This document shows positions 1 through 9,017 of a DNA stretch of 64,000 nt, in pieces. The notes under the pieces were generated by a model. It was not told the DNA's origin, did not search any database, and saw only the letters and a list, made by a program, of their open reading frames with translations. Position 1 is the stretch's first letter. Each line of letters opens with the position of its first letter. The translations under genes and the position numbers were made by a program. The stretch is from Streptomyces coryli (lineage in GTDB: Bacteria > Actinomycetota > Actinomycetes > Streptomycetales > Streptomycetaceae), in NCBI RefSeq assembly GCF_011044975.1, contig NZ_JAAKZV010000001.1, positions 62,001 through 126,000 on the forward strand, in the 5' to 3' direction.

Positions 1-750
1 GTCCACGGCGAACCGGCCCGCCGCCGGCACCGTGTTCGTCGTGGTCCCGGCGCTCAGCAGCGTCGGCGTGACCGTGGTGCCCGCCGCCGGGTCGGCTAGG
101 GCGGCGACCGCGTGGATCTGGTGGGCGGCCTCCATGCTCGCGTTCACGCCGCGCTCCGGCTCGAGCCCCGCGTGTGCCGCCCGGCCGTGCAGCAGCACGT
201 CGTAGCGGGAGATGCCCTTGCGCTCCGTCTTCAGCGCACCGCCGTCGGCGGAGGCCTCCAGCACCAGCGCGGCGGCGCAGCCCGCCGCCTCGGATTCGAT
301 CAGCTCGCGCGAGGACGGTGCGCCCAACTCCTCGTCGCCGGTGACGAGGAGCGTCACCCCGTCGACGTAGGAGAGAGCCGCCAGCGCGTGGAACGCCATC
401 GCCAGCCCCGACTTCATGTCGAAGCAGCCGGGCCCCCGCAGCACCCCGTCCCGCACCGCGAACGGGTGCGTGTCGAGAGAGCCGAGCGGCCACACCGTGT
501 CGTGATGGGCGAGCAGCAGCACCCGCCGTGGCCCGTCACCCAGCCGCCAGCGCAGATGCGTACGGCCGTCGAGCACGATCTCCTCGGGGGCCGCGCCGAG
601 GTGCGCCGTGCCCATGGCGGCGACCACCTCGGCGCTGCGCGCCACCGCCGCGCGGTCGGCGGACGGGGACTCGCAGGTCACCAGCCGTTCGATATCGGCG
701 GTCAGGGCGGGGAACGCGGCGCGAAAGCGGTCGACGTCGATTCCCGCCAC
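1..750 (-). CDS. M20 family metallopeptidase (C-terminus beyond window)
   Basis: Zinc-dependent M20 peptidase or deacylase, resembling the glutamate carboxypeptidase branch. From a GTG at 750 the protein shows the metal-binding motif LAHHDTVWP, the bridging aspartate in GCFDMKSG, and the catalytic and metal-binding glutamates in GDEELGAPSS, in the family's order. The dimerisation-domain motif HAGLEPERGVNAS follows. Only about 250 residues are in the window; the C-terminal metal ligand lies outside. The GTG sits one base after the stop of the upstream S9/beta-lactamase gene, so the two are probably translated together. Substrate cannot be deduced; N-acyl amino acid or peptide hydrolysis is the family role. 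Confidence 0.9.
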   Translation of the reverse strand, partial: MAGIDVDRFRAAFPALTADIERLVTCESPSADRAAVARSAEVVAAMGTAHLGAAPEEIVLDGRTHLRWRLGDGPRRVLLLAHHDTVWPLGSLDTHPFAVRDGVLRGPGCFDMKSGLAMAFHALAALSYVDGVTLLVTGDEELGAPSSRELIESEAAGCAAALVLEASADGGALKTERKGISRYDVLLHGRAAHAGLEPERGVNASMEAAHQIHAVAALADPAAGTTVTPTLLSAGTTTNTVPAAGRFAVD

Positions 751-751
751 G

Positions 752-3700
752 TCAGGACACCTGCGGGGTCGCGCGGACGCCGTAGTGCACATAGCGCTCG
801 CCGGTGGGCAGGGCGTAGAAGGTGATGGGCATCCAGGCCTCGCTGCCGGGTGGCCGGACGAGATAGAGGTCGTCCGTTACGGGCTCCAGGGCGAACTCCT
901 GCACCGGTTCCGGCACCATCGCGGCCAGCGGTCCGGTCGTGGTCTGCCGCAGCCGCGGCCCTTCGGCGCCGTCCAGGACCTCGACGTCCGCGCTGGCCCG
1001 CTCGTACCGGCCCAGGTGCGGCGTGATGTCGACCTCGGGCCGTACGGTCGGCGGCTCCAGAGGTGCCGGCATCGTGACCCCGGCGAGGTCGGCGAAGATC
1101 TCCCGGAACAGCTCCAGGTACAGGTCGCGGGTGGCGCCCCCGTTGGTCAGGAGGGTGACCGCGAGGTCCGCCTTGGGCAGGACGCGCAGGAACGCCGACT
1201 GGCCGATGGTGTTCCCGTCGTGGCCCAGCAGCCGGTGGCCGTCCCAGTCGAAGCGGATCCAGCCGAGGCCCCAGGAGTCGCCGAGGGTGTGCCGGTCGGG
1301 CAGCTCGACCTGCGAAACGGTCATCGCGCGGGCGGAGGCCTCCGACAGCACCCGGGTGCCGTCCGGGGCGATGCCGCCCGCGAGGTGCATACGGGCGAAG
1401 GCCAGCACGTCGGCGGCGGACGCGCTGATCAGCCCGGCGGGCCCGGCCGAGCGCGGCAGGCCCCAGGCGGGGACGGGGCGGGGTTCCCCGCCGCCCGCGG
1501 CGTCGTGGCCCAGCGCGGCGCGGAAGCGCAGCGCCTCCTCCGGCAGCGTCACGGTGTGCGCCAGGCCGAGGGGTGTGCACAGCCGCTCCTGCAGCGCACC
1601 GTCCCAGGTGGTGCCGGTGAGCTTCTCGATGACGCGGCCCGCGAGGACGTAGCCGGAGTTGCAGTACGAGAAGGTCGCGCCCAGCGGGTGGCTCTGCGCG
1701 GCCTGCTCCAGCTCGGCCGCGTAGCGCTCCAGGCAGTCGTCGCCGCGCCCGGTGTCGGTGAAGATGTCGCCGTCGATGCCGCTGGTGTGGGTGAGGAGGT
1801 GCCGCATGGTGACCTTCGCCGCGACTCCCGGGTCCGAGAGCCGCAGCTCGGGCAGCACGTCGGCGATCGGCGCGTCGAGGTCGAGCCGTCCCTCGTCGGC
1901 CAGTTGCAGGGCGAGGGTCGCGGTCCAGACCTTGGTGATCGAGCCGATCTGGAAGAGGGAGTCGGTGGTGGTCGCGACGCCGGTGTCCTTGTTGAGCACG
2001 CCGTACGCGGCCTCGACCGTCTCGCCGCCCCGCTGGATGCCGAGGACCGCGCCCGGCACCCGATAGCGCTCGGCGAGTGCCGCGAGCCGGGCCTGCCAGT
2101 GCGCGGCGTCGAGCGGCGGGCGGCCGCCGGCGTGCCGCTCCACCCAGTCGACGATGCGGCGGTTCAGGTCGGCGCGGTGCGAGGGGGCGCCATCGAGCAG
2201 GAACAGGTGCGAGGCGCCCGGGTAGAGCACCAGCTTGGCCGGCACGCCGCGCTCGCGCAGCGCGCTGAACCACTGCTCGGCCTGGCCGACGGGGCAGCGC
2301 TCGTCGGCGGCGCCGTGCAGGACGAGCGTCGGGGTGCGGACGTCCTGCACCCGGGAGTACGGGGAGAGTTCGGCGTGCAGCTCGCGGTCCTGCCACGGAT
2401 GGCCGCCGAGCTCGGTGACGGCCAGCGCGCGGGACTCGTCGCTGGTGCCGTTCATGCTCGTCAGATCGGCGACCGCGCCGCCGGCGACGGCGGCGGCGAA
2501 CCGGTCGTCGCGGCTGGTGAGATAGCAGGTCATGAAGCCGCCGTAGCTGTAGCCCGCGACGGCGAGCCGCGCCGGGTCGGCGATGCCCTCGGCGACCAGG
2601 GCGTCGAGCGGCTCGAGGAAGTCCGGCGCGTCGGCTTTGCCCCAGCCGCCGCGGGCGGCGGTGAAGAACTCCTCGCCGTAGCCGTCGCTGCCGCGCGGGT
2701 TGAGCGTCAGCACCGACCAGCCGCGGGCGACGAGCGCCTGGTGGTAGAGGTGGACGGGGTCGGCAGCGCCGTGCCAGGCGTTGTGCGGGCCGCCGTGGAT
2801 GTCGAGCAGCAGCGGCCCGGGGGCGGTGGCGGCGGCCGGGTCGCGGAGCAGCCAGCCGTGCACGGTGGTGCCGTCGGCGATGGTGAACTCCCGCTCCTGC
2901 GGGGTGATCAGCTCGACGTCGAGGCCGTGCGCGGTGTGGACCTGATCGCGTCCCGTGGCCAGGTCGACGGTGGCGATCTCGCCGTACGAGGTGGGGGTCG
3001 CCAGCACGATGGCGGCGGTGTCGCCGGCGGCGGACAGGCCGGAGACGACGCGGCCCGGGCCGCCGATCAGGACGCGGGGCTCGCCGCCGTCGGCCGCGTA
3101 CAGGTGGGTGCAGCCCCGGTCGCGTATGCAGAAGAGGAGCGTGCCGGCCGCGGTCGTCGGCAGCGCGCCGGGGTAACCCGGGCCGCCGGGCATGACGTTG
3201 CGGTCGAGCCCGGCCGTGAGGTCGGCCGTCGCGCCGCCGTCGAGCGGCACCCGCAGCAGGCGCGCGTGTCCGAGCTCGGTGTCCGTACGGCCCACGACCA
3301 GCAGCGCGTCGCCGTCGGCGGTCCAGCCGGCGGTGTACGCCACGCCCTCGCCGCCGCCCACCGGCCGCGGCTCGTCGCCCGCCGCCAGGTCGAGGACGTA
3401 CGCGCCGGAGCGCAGCGTCAGATCGGCATCGGCGTCCCGCGCCGCCGCGAAGGCCAGCCGGCTCCCGTCAGGCGACCAACTCGGTGCTCCCGCATGCCAG
3501 TCGCCGCGGGTGAGCTGCCGCGCCTCCCGGCTCTCCAAGACCAGCACATGCAGGTGGCTGCGGGCCGCACCCAGCAGTCCCTTGCCGTCGGCCTTGTAGC
3601 TCAGCCGCTCGGTCTCCACCGGAGCCGGGGTGCGCCCCGCCTCGCCACCGCCACCGCCACCGACCGGGGCGCTGAACGCGATCGCCGTTCCGTCCGGACT

Positions 3701-4042
3701 CCACACCGGCTCCCCCGCTCCCCCCGGCAGCGTGGTTATCTGCTCCGCCTCACCGCCCTCGGCGGGCAGCAGCCACACCTGCGCGGCACCGTCGCCGCCG
3801 CGCAGAAAGGCCAGCCACCGCCCGTCCGGCGACCAGGCGGGCGCCGTGTCCGCGGGCCCGCGGGTGAGCCGCCGCGCCGCTCCCCCGCCGGTGGGCACCG
3901 TCCACAACGCGCGCTCGGTCCGGTCGTGTTCGCGGTCCGCGGTACGCAGCACGTACACGACCCGGGTGCCGTCCGGTGAGAGGGCCGGCTGTTCCGGCAG
4001 CGCTATGTCATAGAGGTCGTCGATGTCCAGGCGTCGGGTCAC
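752..4042 (-). CDS. S9 prolyl-oligopeptidase fused to a beta-lactamase-family serine hydrolase
   Basis: A 1096-residue protein with two separate serine hydrolase units. Residues 1-390 are WD40-like propeller repeats (SPDGTR, SPDGRWLAF, SPDGSRLAF). Residues about 400-640 are the S9 alpha/beta hydrolase with nucleophile Ser499 in GYSYGGFM, acid in HGAADERCP and histidine in GASHLFLL. Residues about 650-985 are a class C beta-lactamase/DD-peptidase fold with Ser701 and Lys704 in SITK and a YCN motif. The last 100 residues look like the lipocalin-type tail found after such hydrolases. No signal peptide is visible, so it is probably cytoplasmic. The GTG at 4042 has GAGGAG about 10 bases upstream; a further-upstream GTG at 4075 lacks this. 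Peptide degradation is likely; the substrate is unknown. Confidence 0.9.
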   Translation of the reverse strand: MTRRLDIDDLYDIALPEQPALSPDGTRVVYVLRTADREHDRTERALWTVPTGGGAARRLTRGPADTAPAWSPDGRWLAFLRGGDGAAQVWLLPAEGGEAEQITTLPGGAGEPVWSPDGTAIAFSAPVGGGGGGEAGRTPAPVETERLSYKADGKGLLGAARSHLHVLVLESREARQLTRGDWHAGAPSWSPDGSRLAFAAARDADADLTLRSGAYVLDLAAGDEPRPVGGGEGVAYTAGWTADGDALLVVGRTDTELGHARLLRVPLDGGATADLTAGLDRNVMPGGPGYPGALPTTAAGTLLFCIRDRGCTHLYAADGGEPRVLIGGPGRVVSGLSAAGDTAAIVLATPTSYGEIATVDLATGRDQVHTAHGLDVELITPQEREFTIADGTTVHGWLLRDPAAATAPGPLLLDIHGGPHNAWHGAADPVHLYHQALVARGWSVLTLNPRGSDGYGEEFFTAARGGWGKADAPDFLEPLDALVAEGIADPARLAVAGYSYGGFMTCYLTSRDDRFAAAVAGGAVADLTSMNGTSDESRALAVTELGGHPWQDRELHAELSPYSRVQDVRTPTLVLHGAADERCPVGQAEQWFSALRERGVPAKLVLYPGASHLFLLDGAPSHRADLNRRIVDWVERHAGGRPPLDAAHWQARLAALAERYRVPGAVLGIQRGGETVEAAYGVLNKDTGVATTTDSLFQIGSITKVWTATLALQLADEGRLDLDAPIADVLPELRLSDPGVAAKVTMRHLLTHTSGIDGDIFTDTGRGDDCLERYAAELEQAAQSHPLGATFSYCNSGYVLAGRVIEKLTGTTWDGALQERLCTPLGLAHTVTLPEEALRFRAALGHDAAGGGEPRPVPAWGLPRSAGPAGLISASAADVLAFARMHLAGGIAPDGTRVLSEASARAMTVSQVELPDRHTLGDSWGLGWIRFDWDGHRLLGHDGNTIGQSAFLRVLPKADLAVTLLTNGGATRDLYLELFREIFADLAGVTMPAPLEPPTVRPEVDITPHLGRYERASADVEVLDGAEGPRLRQTTTGPLAAMVPEPVQEFALEPVTDDLYLVRPPGSEAWMPITFYALPTGERYVHYGVRATPQVS

Positions 4043-4223
4043 GGCGCGGTGTCTCCTCGCGGGTCGTCGGTCCACATGCGAAACGCCACCTCCGAAGCAT
4101 CGAGCCGGTGCTTCCGGGACGGTAGATCAGCGCGCCCGGGCCGGGCTTCGTCGCGGGCGCCAAGCCGGGGTGGTGGGTTTCGTCGGCGCGTACGAACGGG
4201 GCGCTCTCCGCGAGCCGGTCGCG

Positions 4224-4877
4224 TCAGGCGATCCCGGCCTCGATGCTGTCGAGCTGGGCGGCGAGGATCTCCTCGAACGCGGCCTGGCGGTCGGCGCCGA
4301 GCGGGCGCAGGTCGCGGGCGAAGTGGGCCAGGGCGGGGAAGCGTTCGGGGTCGGCGCCCAGCACACCGACGCGGAAGTGCTCCATGCCCTGCTCGTACTC
4401 CGTGGGGGTAAGGGTGCTGAGGCCGGATTCGGCGGCGATCAGCGCGGCCAGGAGGATCGCGAGCCGGTGGTAGCGCGCCGGGATCTCCTCATCGGGCAGC
4501 CCAGAGGTGCGCAGCGCCTGCAGCACCTCCTCCATGACCAGCCGGGAGCCGGGTCCGCCGGACACATAGCGTCCCCAGACCGCGGCGACCTGGGGCTGCT
4601 GCCCGAACGCCGCGCGCAGGCGCAGCGCCAGGTCGGTGATGCGCTCCTTCCAGTCGCCCTCGGGGCGGTAGCCGTCCATGGCGCCGAGCAGGATCCGGTC
4701 GGCGACCGCGCGCATCAGCTCCGTCTTGTTGCGGAAGTGCCGGTAGAGGCTGGAGGAGTCGGTCCCCAGCGCCGCGGCGAGCTTGCGCACGCTGAACGTG
4801 TCGGCGTCGCTCGTCCGCAGCAACTCCGCCGCCGTATCCAGGATCTCCTCGGTCGACCAGCGCCGTCGGCCTGCCAT
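4224..4877 (-). CDS. TetR family transcriptional regulator
   Basis: A 217-residue TetR-type repressor. The N-terminal helix-turn-helix reads ILDTAAELLRTSDADTFSVRKLAAALGTDSSSLYRHFRNKTEL, the canonical arrangement; the rest is a helical ligand-binding and dimerisation domain (TetR_C type). The ATG at 4877 is preceded by GAGGGG at good spacing, better than the upstream ATG-like start at 4904. It is divergent from the esterase at 4972, and the shared intergenic region holds a strong palindrome at 4908-4942. The inference is that it represses itself and the esterase/membrane-protein pair in response to a small molecule. Confidence 0.92.
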   Translation of the reverse strand: MAGRRRWSTEEILDTAAELLRTSDADTFSVRKLAAALGTDSSSLYRHFRNKTELMRAVADRILLGAMDGYRPEGDWKERITDLALRLRAAFGQQPQVAAVWGRYVSGGPGSRLVMEEVLQALRTSGLPDEEIPARYHRLAILLAALIAAESGLSTLTPTEYEQGMEHFRVGVLGADPERFPALAHFARDLRPLGADRQAAFEEILAAQLDSIEAGIA

Positions 4878-4907
4878 TTCGCCCCTCTCGTCGGGCTTCA
4901 GCATAGC

Positions 4908-4942
4908 TTATGCACTTGCTGTTGCACGCACTGCGTGCATAA
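4908..4942. promoter_or_regulatory. Nested palindromes, likely TetR operator and divergent promoter
   Basis: Two perfect inverted repeats are nested here. TTATGCAC (4908-4915) pairs with GTGCATAA (4935-4942), and inside it GCACGCA-C-TGCGTGC (4924-4938) is a perfect 15-bp palindrome. A plus-strand promoter TTGCTG (4916-4921), 16 bp, CATAAT (4938-4943) overlaps the repeats, so a bound regulator would block the esterase promoter. The assignment to the neighbouring TetR protein is inferred from position. Confidence 0.7.
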
Positions 4943-4971
4943 TGAGGACATCGACCGGAGGAGAAGAGATC

Positions 4972-5928
4972 ATGAACGAAGCCATCGCCGTGAACCGGCC
5001 GCCGGAGCCGGACTGGCTGTCGGTGACGGACGAGGAGCTGTTCGCCTATCGCGAGGCGGAGAACCGCGCCCGGGCGTCCGTCGAGGCGCGGGCGCTCCTC
5101 GGTGAGCCGGACCCCGGCGCGCTGATCGCATGGCAGGAGATAGCCCTGCCGGGCCGGGACCTCCCGGTCCGCGTCCACCGGCCGGCCTCTAGCGGGAATG
5201 CGGCCGACCGGACCGCGCTCCCCCTCGTGCTGCATGTGCACGGCGGCGGGTTCGTCGGCACCGCGGTGCAGTGCGACTGGGTCACCAGCCACGTCGCCGC
5301 CCAACTGCCCGCGGTCGTCGTCTCGGTGGAACACCGCCTCCTCGCCCCCGATACGCCGATGTCCGCCGCCGTCGACGACGGCTGGGACACGCTCCGGCAC
5401 ATCGTCGAGCACGCCACCGAGTGGGGCATCGACCCCGCACGCACCGCCGTCTTCGGCGAGAGCGGCGGCGGGCTGATCTGCGCGATGGCCGCCATCCGGG
5501 CCCGGGAGGCCGGCCTGGGCCTGCGGGCGCAGGTGCTGGTCAATCCCGCCGTCGACGTGACCGAGACGATGCTCGATTACCACTCGGCCACCGAGTACGC
5601 GAAGACCCCGACCCTCTCACTGCCGGTGCTGCAGCTGGTGCGGCGGCTTGCCGCGCCTTCTGGCGCCGATGCCCGCGCGGTCTCGCCGGTATACGCGGAC
5701 AACCTCGGCGGCCTGCCCCCGACGCTGGTGGTGGTGCCGACCGACGACCCGATCGCCGACCACGGCCGCCGCTACGCCGAACGCCTCCAGGCGGCAGGCA
5801 CATCCGCGCGGCTCTCCGAATACCCCGCCACCGGGCACGGCTTCCTCAGCGTGCCGGGCCTGGCCGCGCAGGCCGAGCCCGCCCGGGCAGAGATCACCGA
5901 GCACCTCCGGGCCGCCCTCACCTCCTGA
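4972..5928 (+). CDS. Alpha/beta hydrolase, hormone-sensitive-lipase type esterase
   Basis: A 318-residue carboxylester hydrolase of the HSL (bacterial family IV) group. It has the oxyanion-hole HGGGF signature, nucleophile Ser164 in FGESGGG (a variant of the usual GDSAGG), an acid in PTDDPIADHG and a histidine in TGHGF. No signal peptide, so intracellular. The ATG at 4972 is preceded by GGAGGAGAAGAG. It leads a two-gene unit with the small membrane protein at 5951 and is divergent from a TetR gene whose probable operator overlaps its promoter. The natural ester substrate is unknown. Confidence 0.92.
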   Translation: MNEAIAVNRPPEPDWLSVTDEELFAYREAENRARASVEARALLGEPDPGALIAWQEIALPGRDLPVRVHRPASSGNAADRTALPLVLHVHGGGFVGTAVQCDWVTSHVAAQLPAVVVSVEHRLLAPDTPMSAAVDDGWDTLRHIVEHATEWGIDPARTAVFGESGGGLICAMAAIRAREAGLGLRAQVLVNPAVDVTETMLDYHSATEYAKTPTLSLPVLQLVRRLAAPSGADARAVSPVYADNLGGLPPTLVVVPTDDPIADHGRRYAERLQAAGTSARLSEYPATGHGFLSVPGLAAQAEPARAEITEHLRAALTS

Positions 5929-5950
5929 GCAGCAGGAAAGGACTCCGACC

Positions 5951-6388
5951 ATGAAGACACGCCAGAGACAGCCCGCCCTCGCCGCGATGTACACGGGCCT
6001 CGCCCTCACCGTCATCGCCGCGCTCATCCCGTACGCGACCACCGGCCTGCTCGCCGACCACATCCGGGCCGGCTACCCCGCGTACTCCGACTCCCGTGTC
6101 GACTCGGCCGTGACCACCTACCTGGCGCTGCTGTCCGCCATCGGCGGGCTCGGCAGCCTCGCCTGGCTCTGGAGCATCCGGGCCGTCAAGTCGGCCGGGC
6201 GCTGGGCGCGCCCGGCCGCGACCGCGATGTTCGTGGTCGGCGCGACCGTCGCGCTGACCGCCCTCCTCACCAAGGACACGTCCGGCGACACCGGCCTGCC
6301 GATGGCCCTCGGCTGGGCCGGGACGGCCCCGAGTCTGGCGGGCGGGCTGGCAGTCGCCCTGCTGTGGAAGCCATCCCCCCGCCAATAA
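5951..6388 (+). CDS. Small four-helix membrane protein
   Basis: A 145-residue integral membrane protein not assigned to a named family. Four hydrophobic stretches are visible: near residues 11-32 (AAMYTGLALTVIAALIPYATTGLLA), 54-76, 93-114 and 122-140. Its N-terminus is basic. AGGAAAGGA lies just before the ATG. It begins 22 bases after the esterase stop, so the two are probably cotranscribed under the TetR-type operator. Similar small proteins beside TetR genes are common in Streptomyces; no biochemical role can be claimed. Confidence 0.8.
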   Translation: MKTRQRQPALAAMYTGLALTVIAALIPYATTGLLADHIRAGYPAYSDSRVDSAVTTYLALLSAIGGLGSLAWLWSIRAVKSAGRWARPAATAMFVVGATVALTALLTKDTSGDTGLPMALGWAGTAPSLAGGLAVALLWKPSPRQ

Positions 6389-6399
6389 CCCTCGTGCGG

Positions 6400-8241
6400 C
6401 TAGGAGTCGGCCCCCCGCTCGTACGCCGCCGTCCGCTGCTGCGCCGCCCGCACCCGGGCCACGTCGAGCTTCAGCGAGCGGTCGAAGCGGTAGATGCCGT
6501 TCTCCTCCTGGAAGACGTCCGTGAGCTGGGTGTAGCAGTAGCCGAACATGTTCGGGTCGTCGAGGAGGACGCCCGTCAGACCCGCGAACCGCTCGTGGAA
6601 CTCCTCCTCGTCGCGCGGCCGCTGCCCGTAACCCCACGAGACATTGCGGTCGTAGCCGCGCCCCTCGGCGGCCGCCTCCGGGTTCCACCAGATGCCGCCG
6701 AACTCGCTGCAGAAGTAGGGCTGTCCTGCATACGGCAGCGACCAGACGGTGTCCTCGGGCCAGTCCTCCATGTCCTGCGGATTGATCATCGGCTGGTCCT
6801 TGTCGAGCCCGGCCATCAGCTCGCGGAACGCCTCCGGGTCCTGCTCGTAGCAGTGCGAGTCGTAGACATCGGTCTCCCGCACCCGGTGGGCGTAGCCGGA
6901 GGCGTCGATGACCGGGCGGGTGGCGTCGGCGGCCTTGGTGGCGCGGAAGAGCGCCTGGGTGACCTCGTCCAGCACCGTCGCCCGGTCGCCGAGCAGCTGC
7001 CGGGTCTCGTTCAGTGGGCACCAGCCGATGATCGACGGGTGCGAGTAGTCGCGCTCCAGCGCCTCGGCCCACTGGGCGACATAGCCGGCCGTCGGCTGCT
7101 GGTTGTCCTCGCCGACCGGCCCCGTCGAGGCGCCCCAGTCGGCGAACTCGCCCCACACCAGATACCCGAGCCGGTCCGCGTGGTGCAGGAAGCGCTCCTC
7201 GAAGACCTTCTGGTGCAGCCGCGCCCCGTTGAACCCGGCGGCGATCGACAGCTCGATGTCCCGTACGAGCGAGGCGTCGTCCGGCGCCGTCATCAGCCCG
7301 TCGGGATACCAGCCCTGGTCCAGGACGAGCCGCTGGAAGACCGGCTTCCCGTTGATCAGGATGCGCTTCCCGTCGATGGCCACGGACCGCAGCCCCGCCG
7401 TGCATACCGCCCGGTCCACCACCGTGCCGGACCGGTCGAGGACCTCCAGCTCCACCTCGTAGAGATGCGGATCCTCCGGGCTCCACGGCCGCCGCCGGTC
7501 CTCCGGTACGGGCAGCACCAGCCGCGGCGCCAGGTCGAGATGGGCCTCCACCGACGCCTCGGCGACCGTGCCGTGGGTGTCGAGGAGGCGGGCGCGGATG
7601 CGGTGCCCTGCCCGGTTGCCGGACAGCGGGAGCTCGAGGTGGAAGCAGCCGCCGGCGAGGTCCGGGGTGATGCGCGGGCGGCGCAGGTGCGTGGCGGCGA
7701 CCGGCTCCAGCCAGACGGTCTGCCAGATGCCGGTGGTGCGGGTGTACAGGCAGCTGTAGTTGGCGTACCGGTCGGACTGCTTGCCCCGCGCCTGCGGGCC
7801 GCGGGCGGAGTCCCGGGCCCGTACGACGATCACCGCCTCCTCCCCCGGCCGCGCCACCTCGCCGAGGTCGGCGCTGAAGGGGGTGAAGCCGCCGCTGTGG
7901 CGGGCGACTTCGGTGCCGTTCACCCACACCGTCGCGTCGTGGTCGACGGCGCCGAAGTGCAGGATCGTCCGGCGGCCCGCCCACTCCGCCGGGATCCGCA
8001 CCGTGCGCCGGTACCAGACCGCGTGCTGGAAGTCGGTGTCGCCGATGCCCGACAGCTCCGACTCCGGACAGAACGGCACCGTGATCCGCTCCGGCAGCGG
8101 CTCCCCCACCAGCCCGCGCTCCAGGCCGCTGTCGCCGGGATCGCGGGCGAACTCCCAGGTGCCGTTGAGGTTCAGCCAGTCCTGGCGGACGAAGCTCGGC
8201 CGCGGGTACTCCGGGCGGGGCGGCTGCGACGGTGCGGGCAT
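6400..8241 (-). CDS. Glycoside hydrolase family 2
   Basis: A 613-residue GH2 enzyme (beta-galactosidase/glucuronidase/mannosidase group). The N-terminal sugar-binding jelly-roll (RQDWLNLNGTWEFARDPGD, WYRRTVRIPAEW, NGTEVARHSGGFTPF) is followed by an immunoglobulin-like domain and a TIM barrel. The acid/base glutamate is in CPLNETRQ and the nucleophile glutamate in YFCSEFGGIWW. No signal peptide, so it probably cleaves an imported oligosaccharide or glycoside. The ATG at 8241 has GGAGGAAA at ideal spacing. It is the last gene of a unit with the cupin, PmoA and Gfo/Idh genes. Exact sugar specificity cannot be read from sequence. Confidence 0.92.
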   Translation of the reverse strand: MPAPSQPPRPEYPRPSFVRQDWLNLNGTWEFARDPGDSGLERGLVGEPLPERITVPFCPESELSGIGDTDFQHAVWYRRTVRIPAEWAGRRTILHFGAVDHDATVWVNGTEVARHSGGFTPFSADLGEVARPGEEAVIVVRARDSARGPQARGKQSDRYANYSCLYTRTTGIWQTVWLEPVAATHLRRPRITPDLAGGCFHLELPLSGNRAGHRIRARLLDTHGTVAEASVEAHLDLAPRLVLPVPEDRRRPWSPEDPHLYEVELEVLDRSGTVVDRAVCTAGLRSVAIDGKRILINGKPVFQRLVLDQGWYPDGLMTAPDDASLVRDIELSIAAGFNGARLHQKVFEERFLHHADRLGYLVWGEFADWGASTGPVGEDNQQPTAGYVAQWAEALERDYSHPSIIGWCPLNETRQLLGDRATVLDEVTQALFRATKAADATRPVIDASGYAHRVRETDVYDSHCYEQDPEAFRELMAGLDKDQPMINPQDMEDWPEDTVWSLPYAGQPYFCSEFGGIWWNPEAAAEGRGYDRNVSWGYGQRPRDEEEFHERFAGLTGVLLDDPNMFGYCYTQLTDVFQEENGIYRFDRSLKLDVARVRAAQQRTAAYERGADS

Positions 8242-8261
8242 ACGGTTTCCTCCGGGGTGCG

Positions 8262-9017
8262 TTATCGGGTGGTCTCGTACGGGAGCGTGGCCCCGGGCAG
8301 TTCGTACTCCTCCCGGCGGCCGCACATGCCATAGCCTCCGCTCCGGGACGGCCCGGCCGTCAAGGCCGTCGCGTCAGCCAGATACGCGGCATCGCCGCCC
8401 GCCCCGAGGGCGTCCAGCTGCGCTCCGGTCCGCTGCGCGGTGGCCAGCGCGCCGGCCTCCCACAGCTCGCGGAAGCGCGGCACTTTGGCGCGTACGAGCC
8501 GGGCCGCCGCCCGCTGGAATTCGCGGTACGGGCCGACGTCGCCCGCCTGCAGCGCCTCGCGCAGCGGCAGATAGCCCTCGACGGCCAGGTCACGGCGCTT
8601 GCGGGCCGCGGCCTCAGCATCGGGACCGGTGGGGGCCGGGAGCCGGGCGGCGGCAGCGTATCGCTCGGGGTCGGCGAGCACGTCGGGCGGGAAGGTGAAG
8701 ACGGCGTCGCCCGCCTCCGGCAGACCGCTGTTCTGCATCAGGACGGTGATCCGCAGATCGCCGCCCTGCACCATGCGGTGCACGGTGCCCGGGGTGAACC
8801 AGGCGACCGAGCCGGCCTCCAGCGGGATGTCCCGGTAGCCGTCGGGCGACAGCGTCTGCACGGCGCCGCGGCCGCCGGTGACGACGTACGCCTCGGTGCA
8901 CACGAGGTGCAGATGCGGGCTGCCGCCGCACACGCCGTCGGCGGCCTCCCACTCGTATGCGGAGAGGTGGGAGAGCCCGACCGCGCCGGGCAGCGGGTGC
9001 GGAAGGCTGGGGCTCAC
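8262..9017 (-). CDS. Cupin-domain protein
   Basis: A 251-residue protein with an N-terminal cupin barrel: SPHLHLVCTEAYVVTGGRGAVQTL supplies the first cupin motif with its histidines and glutamate, and GSVAWFTPGTVHRMVQ the second with its histidine, so metal binding is likely. The C-terminal half is helical and charged, rich in Ala and Arg. It starts at a GTG overlapping the PmoA stop as GTGA at 9017-9014, a strong sign of coupled translation. By context it handles a sugar or sugar acid from the GH2 pathway, but isomerase, epimerase or oxygenase roles cannot be told apart. Confidence 0.85.
   Translation of the reverse strand: MSPSLPHPLPGAVGLSHLSAYEWEAADGVCGGSPHLHLVCTEAYVVTGGRGAVQTLSPDGYRDIPLEAGSVAWFTPGTVHRMVQGGDLRITVLMQNSGLPEAGDAVFTFPPDVLADPERYAAAARLPAPTGPDAEAAARKRRDLAVEGYLPLREALQAGDVGPYREFQRAAARLVRAKVPRFRELWEAGALATAQRTGAQLDALGAGGDAAYLADATALTAGPSRSGGYGMCGRREEYELPGATLPYETTR

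Noticed and set aside
608-3979. Long open frame on the plus strand opposite the S9/beta-lactamase gene
   Set aside because: GC-rich Streptomyces genes leave long open antisense frames. Its protein is low-complexity, Arg/Gly/Val-rich with no domain, while the minus frame has complete catalytic motifs.
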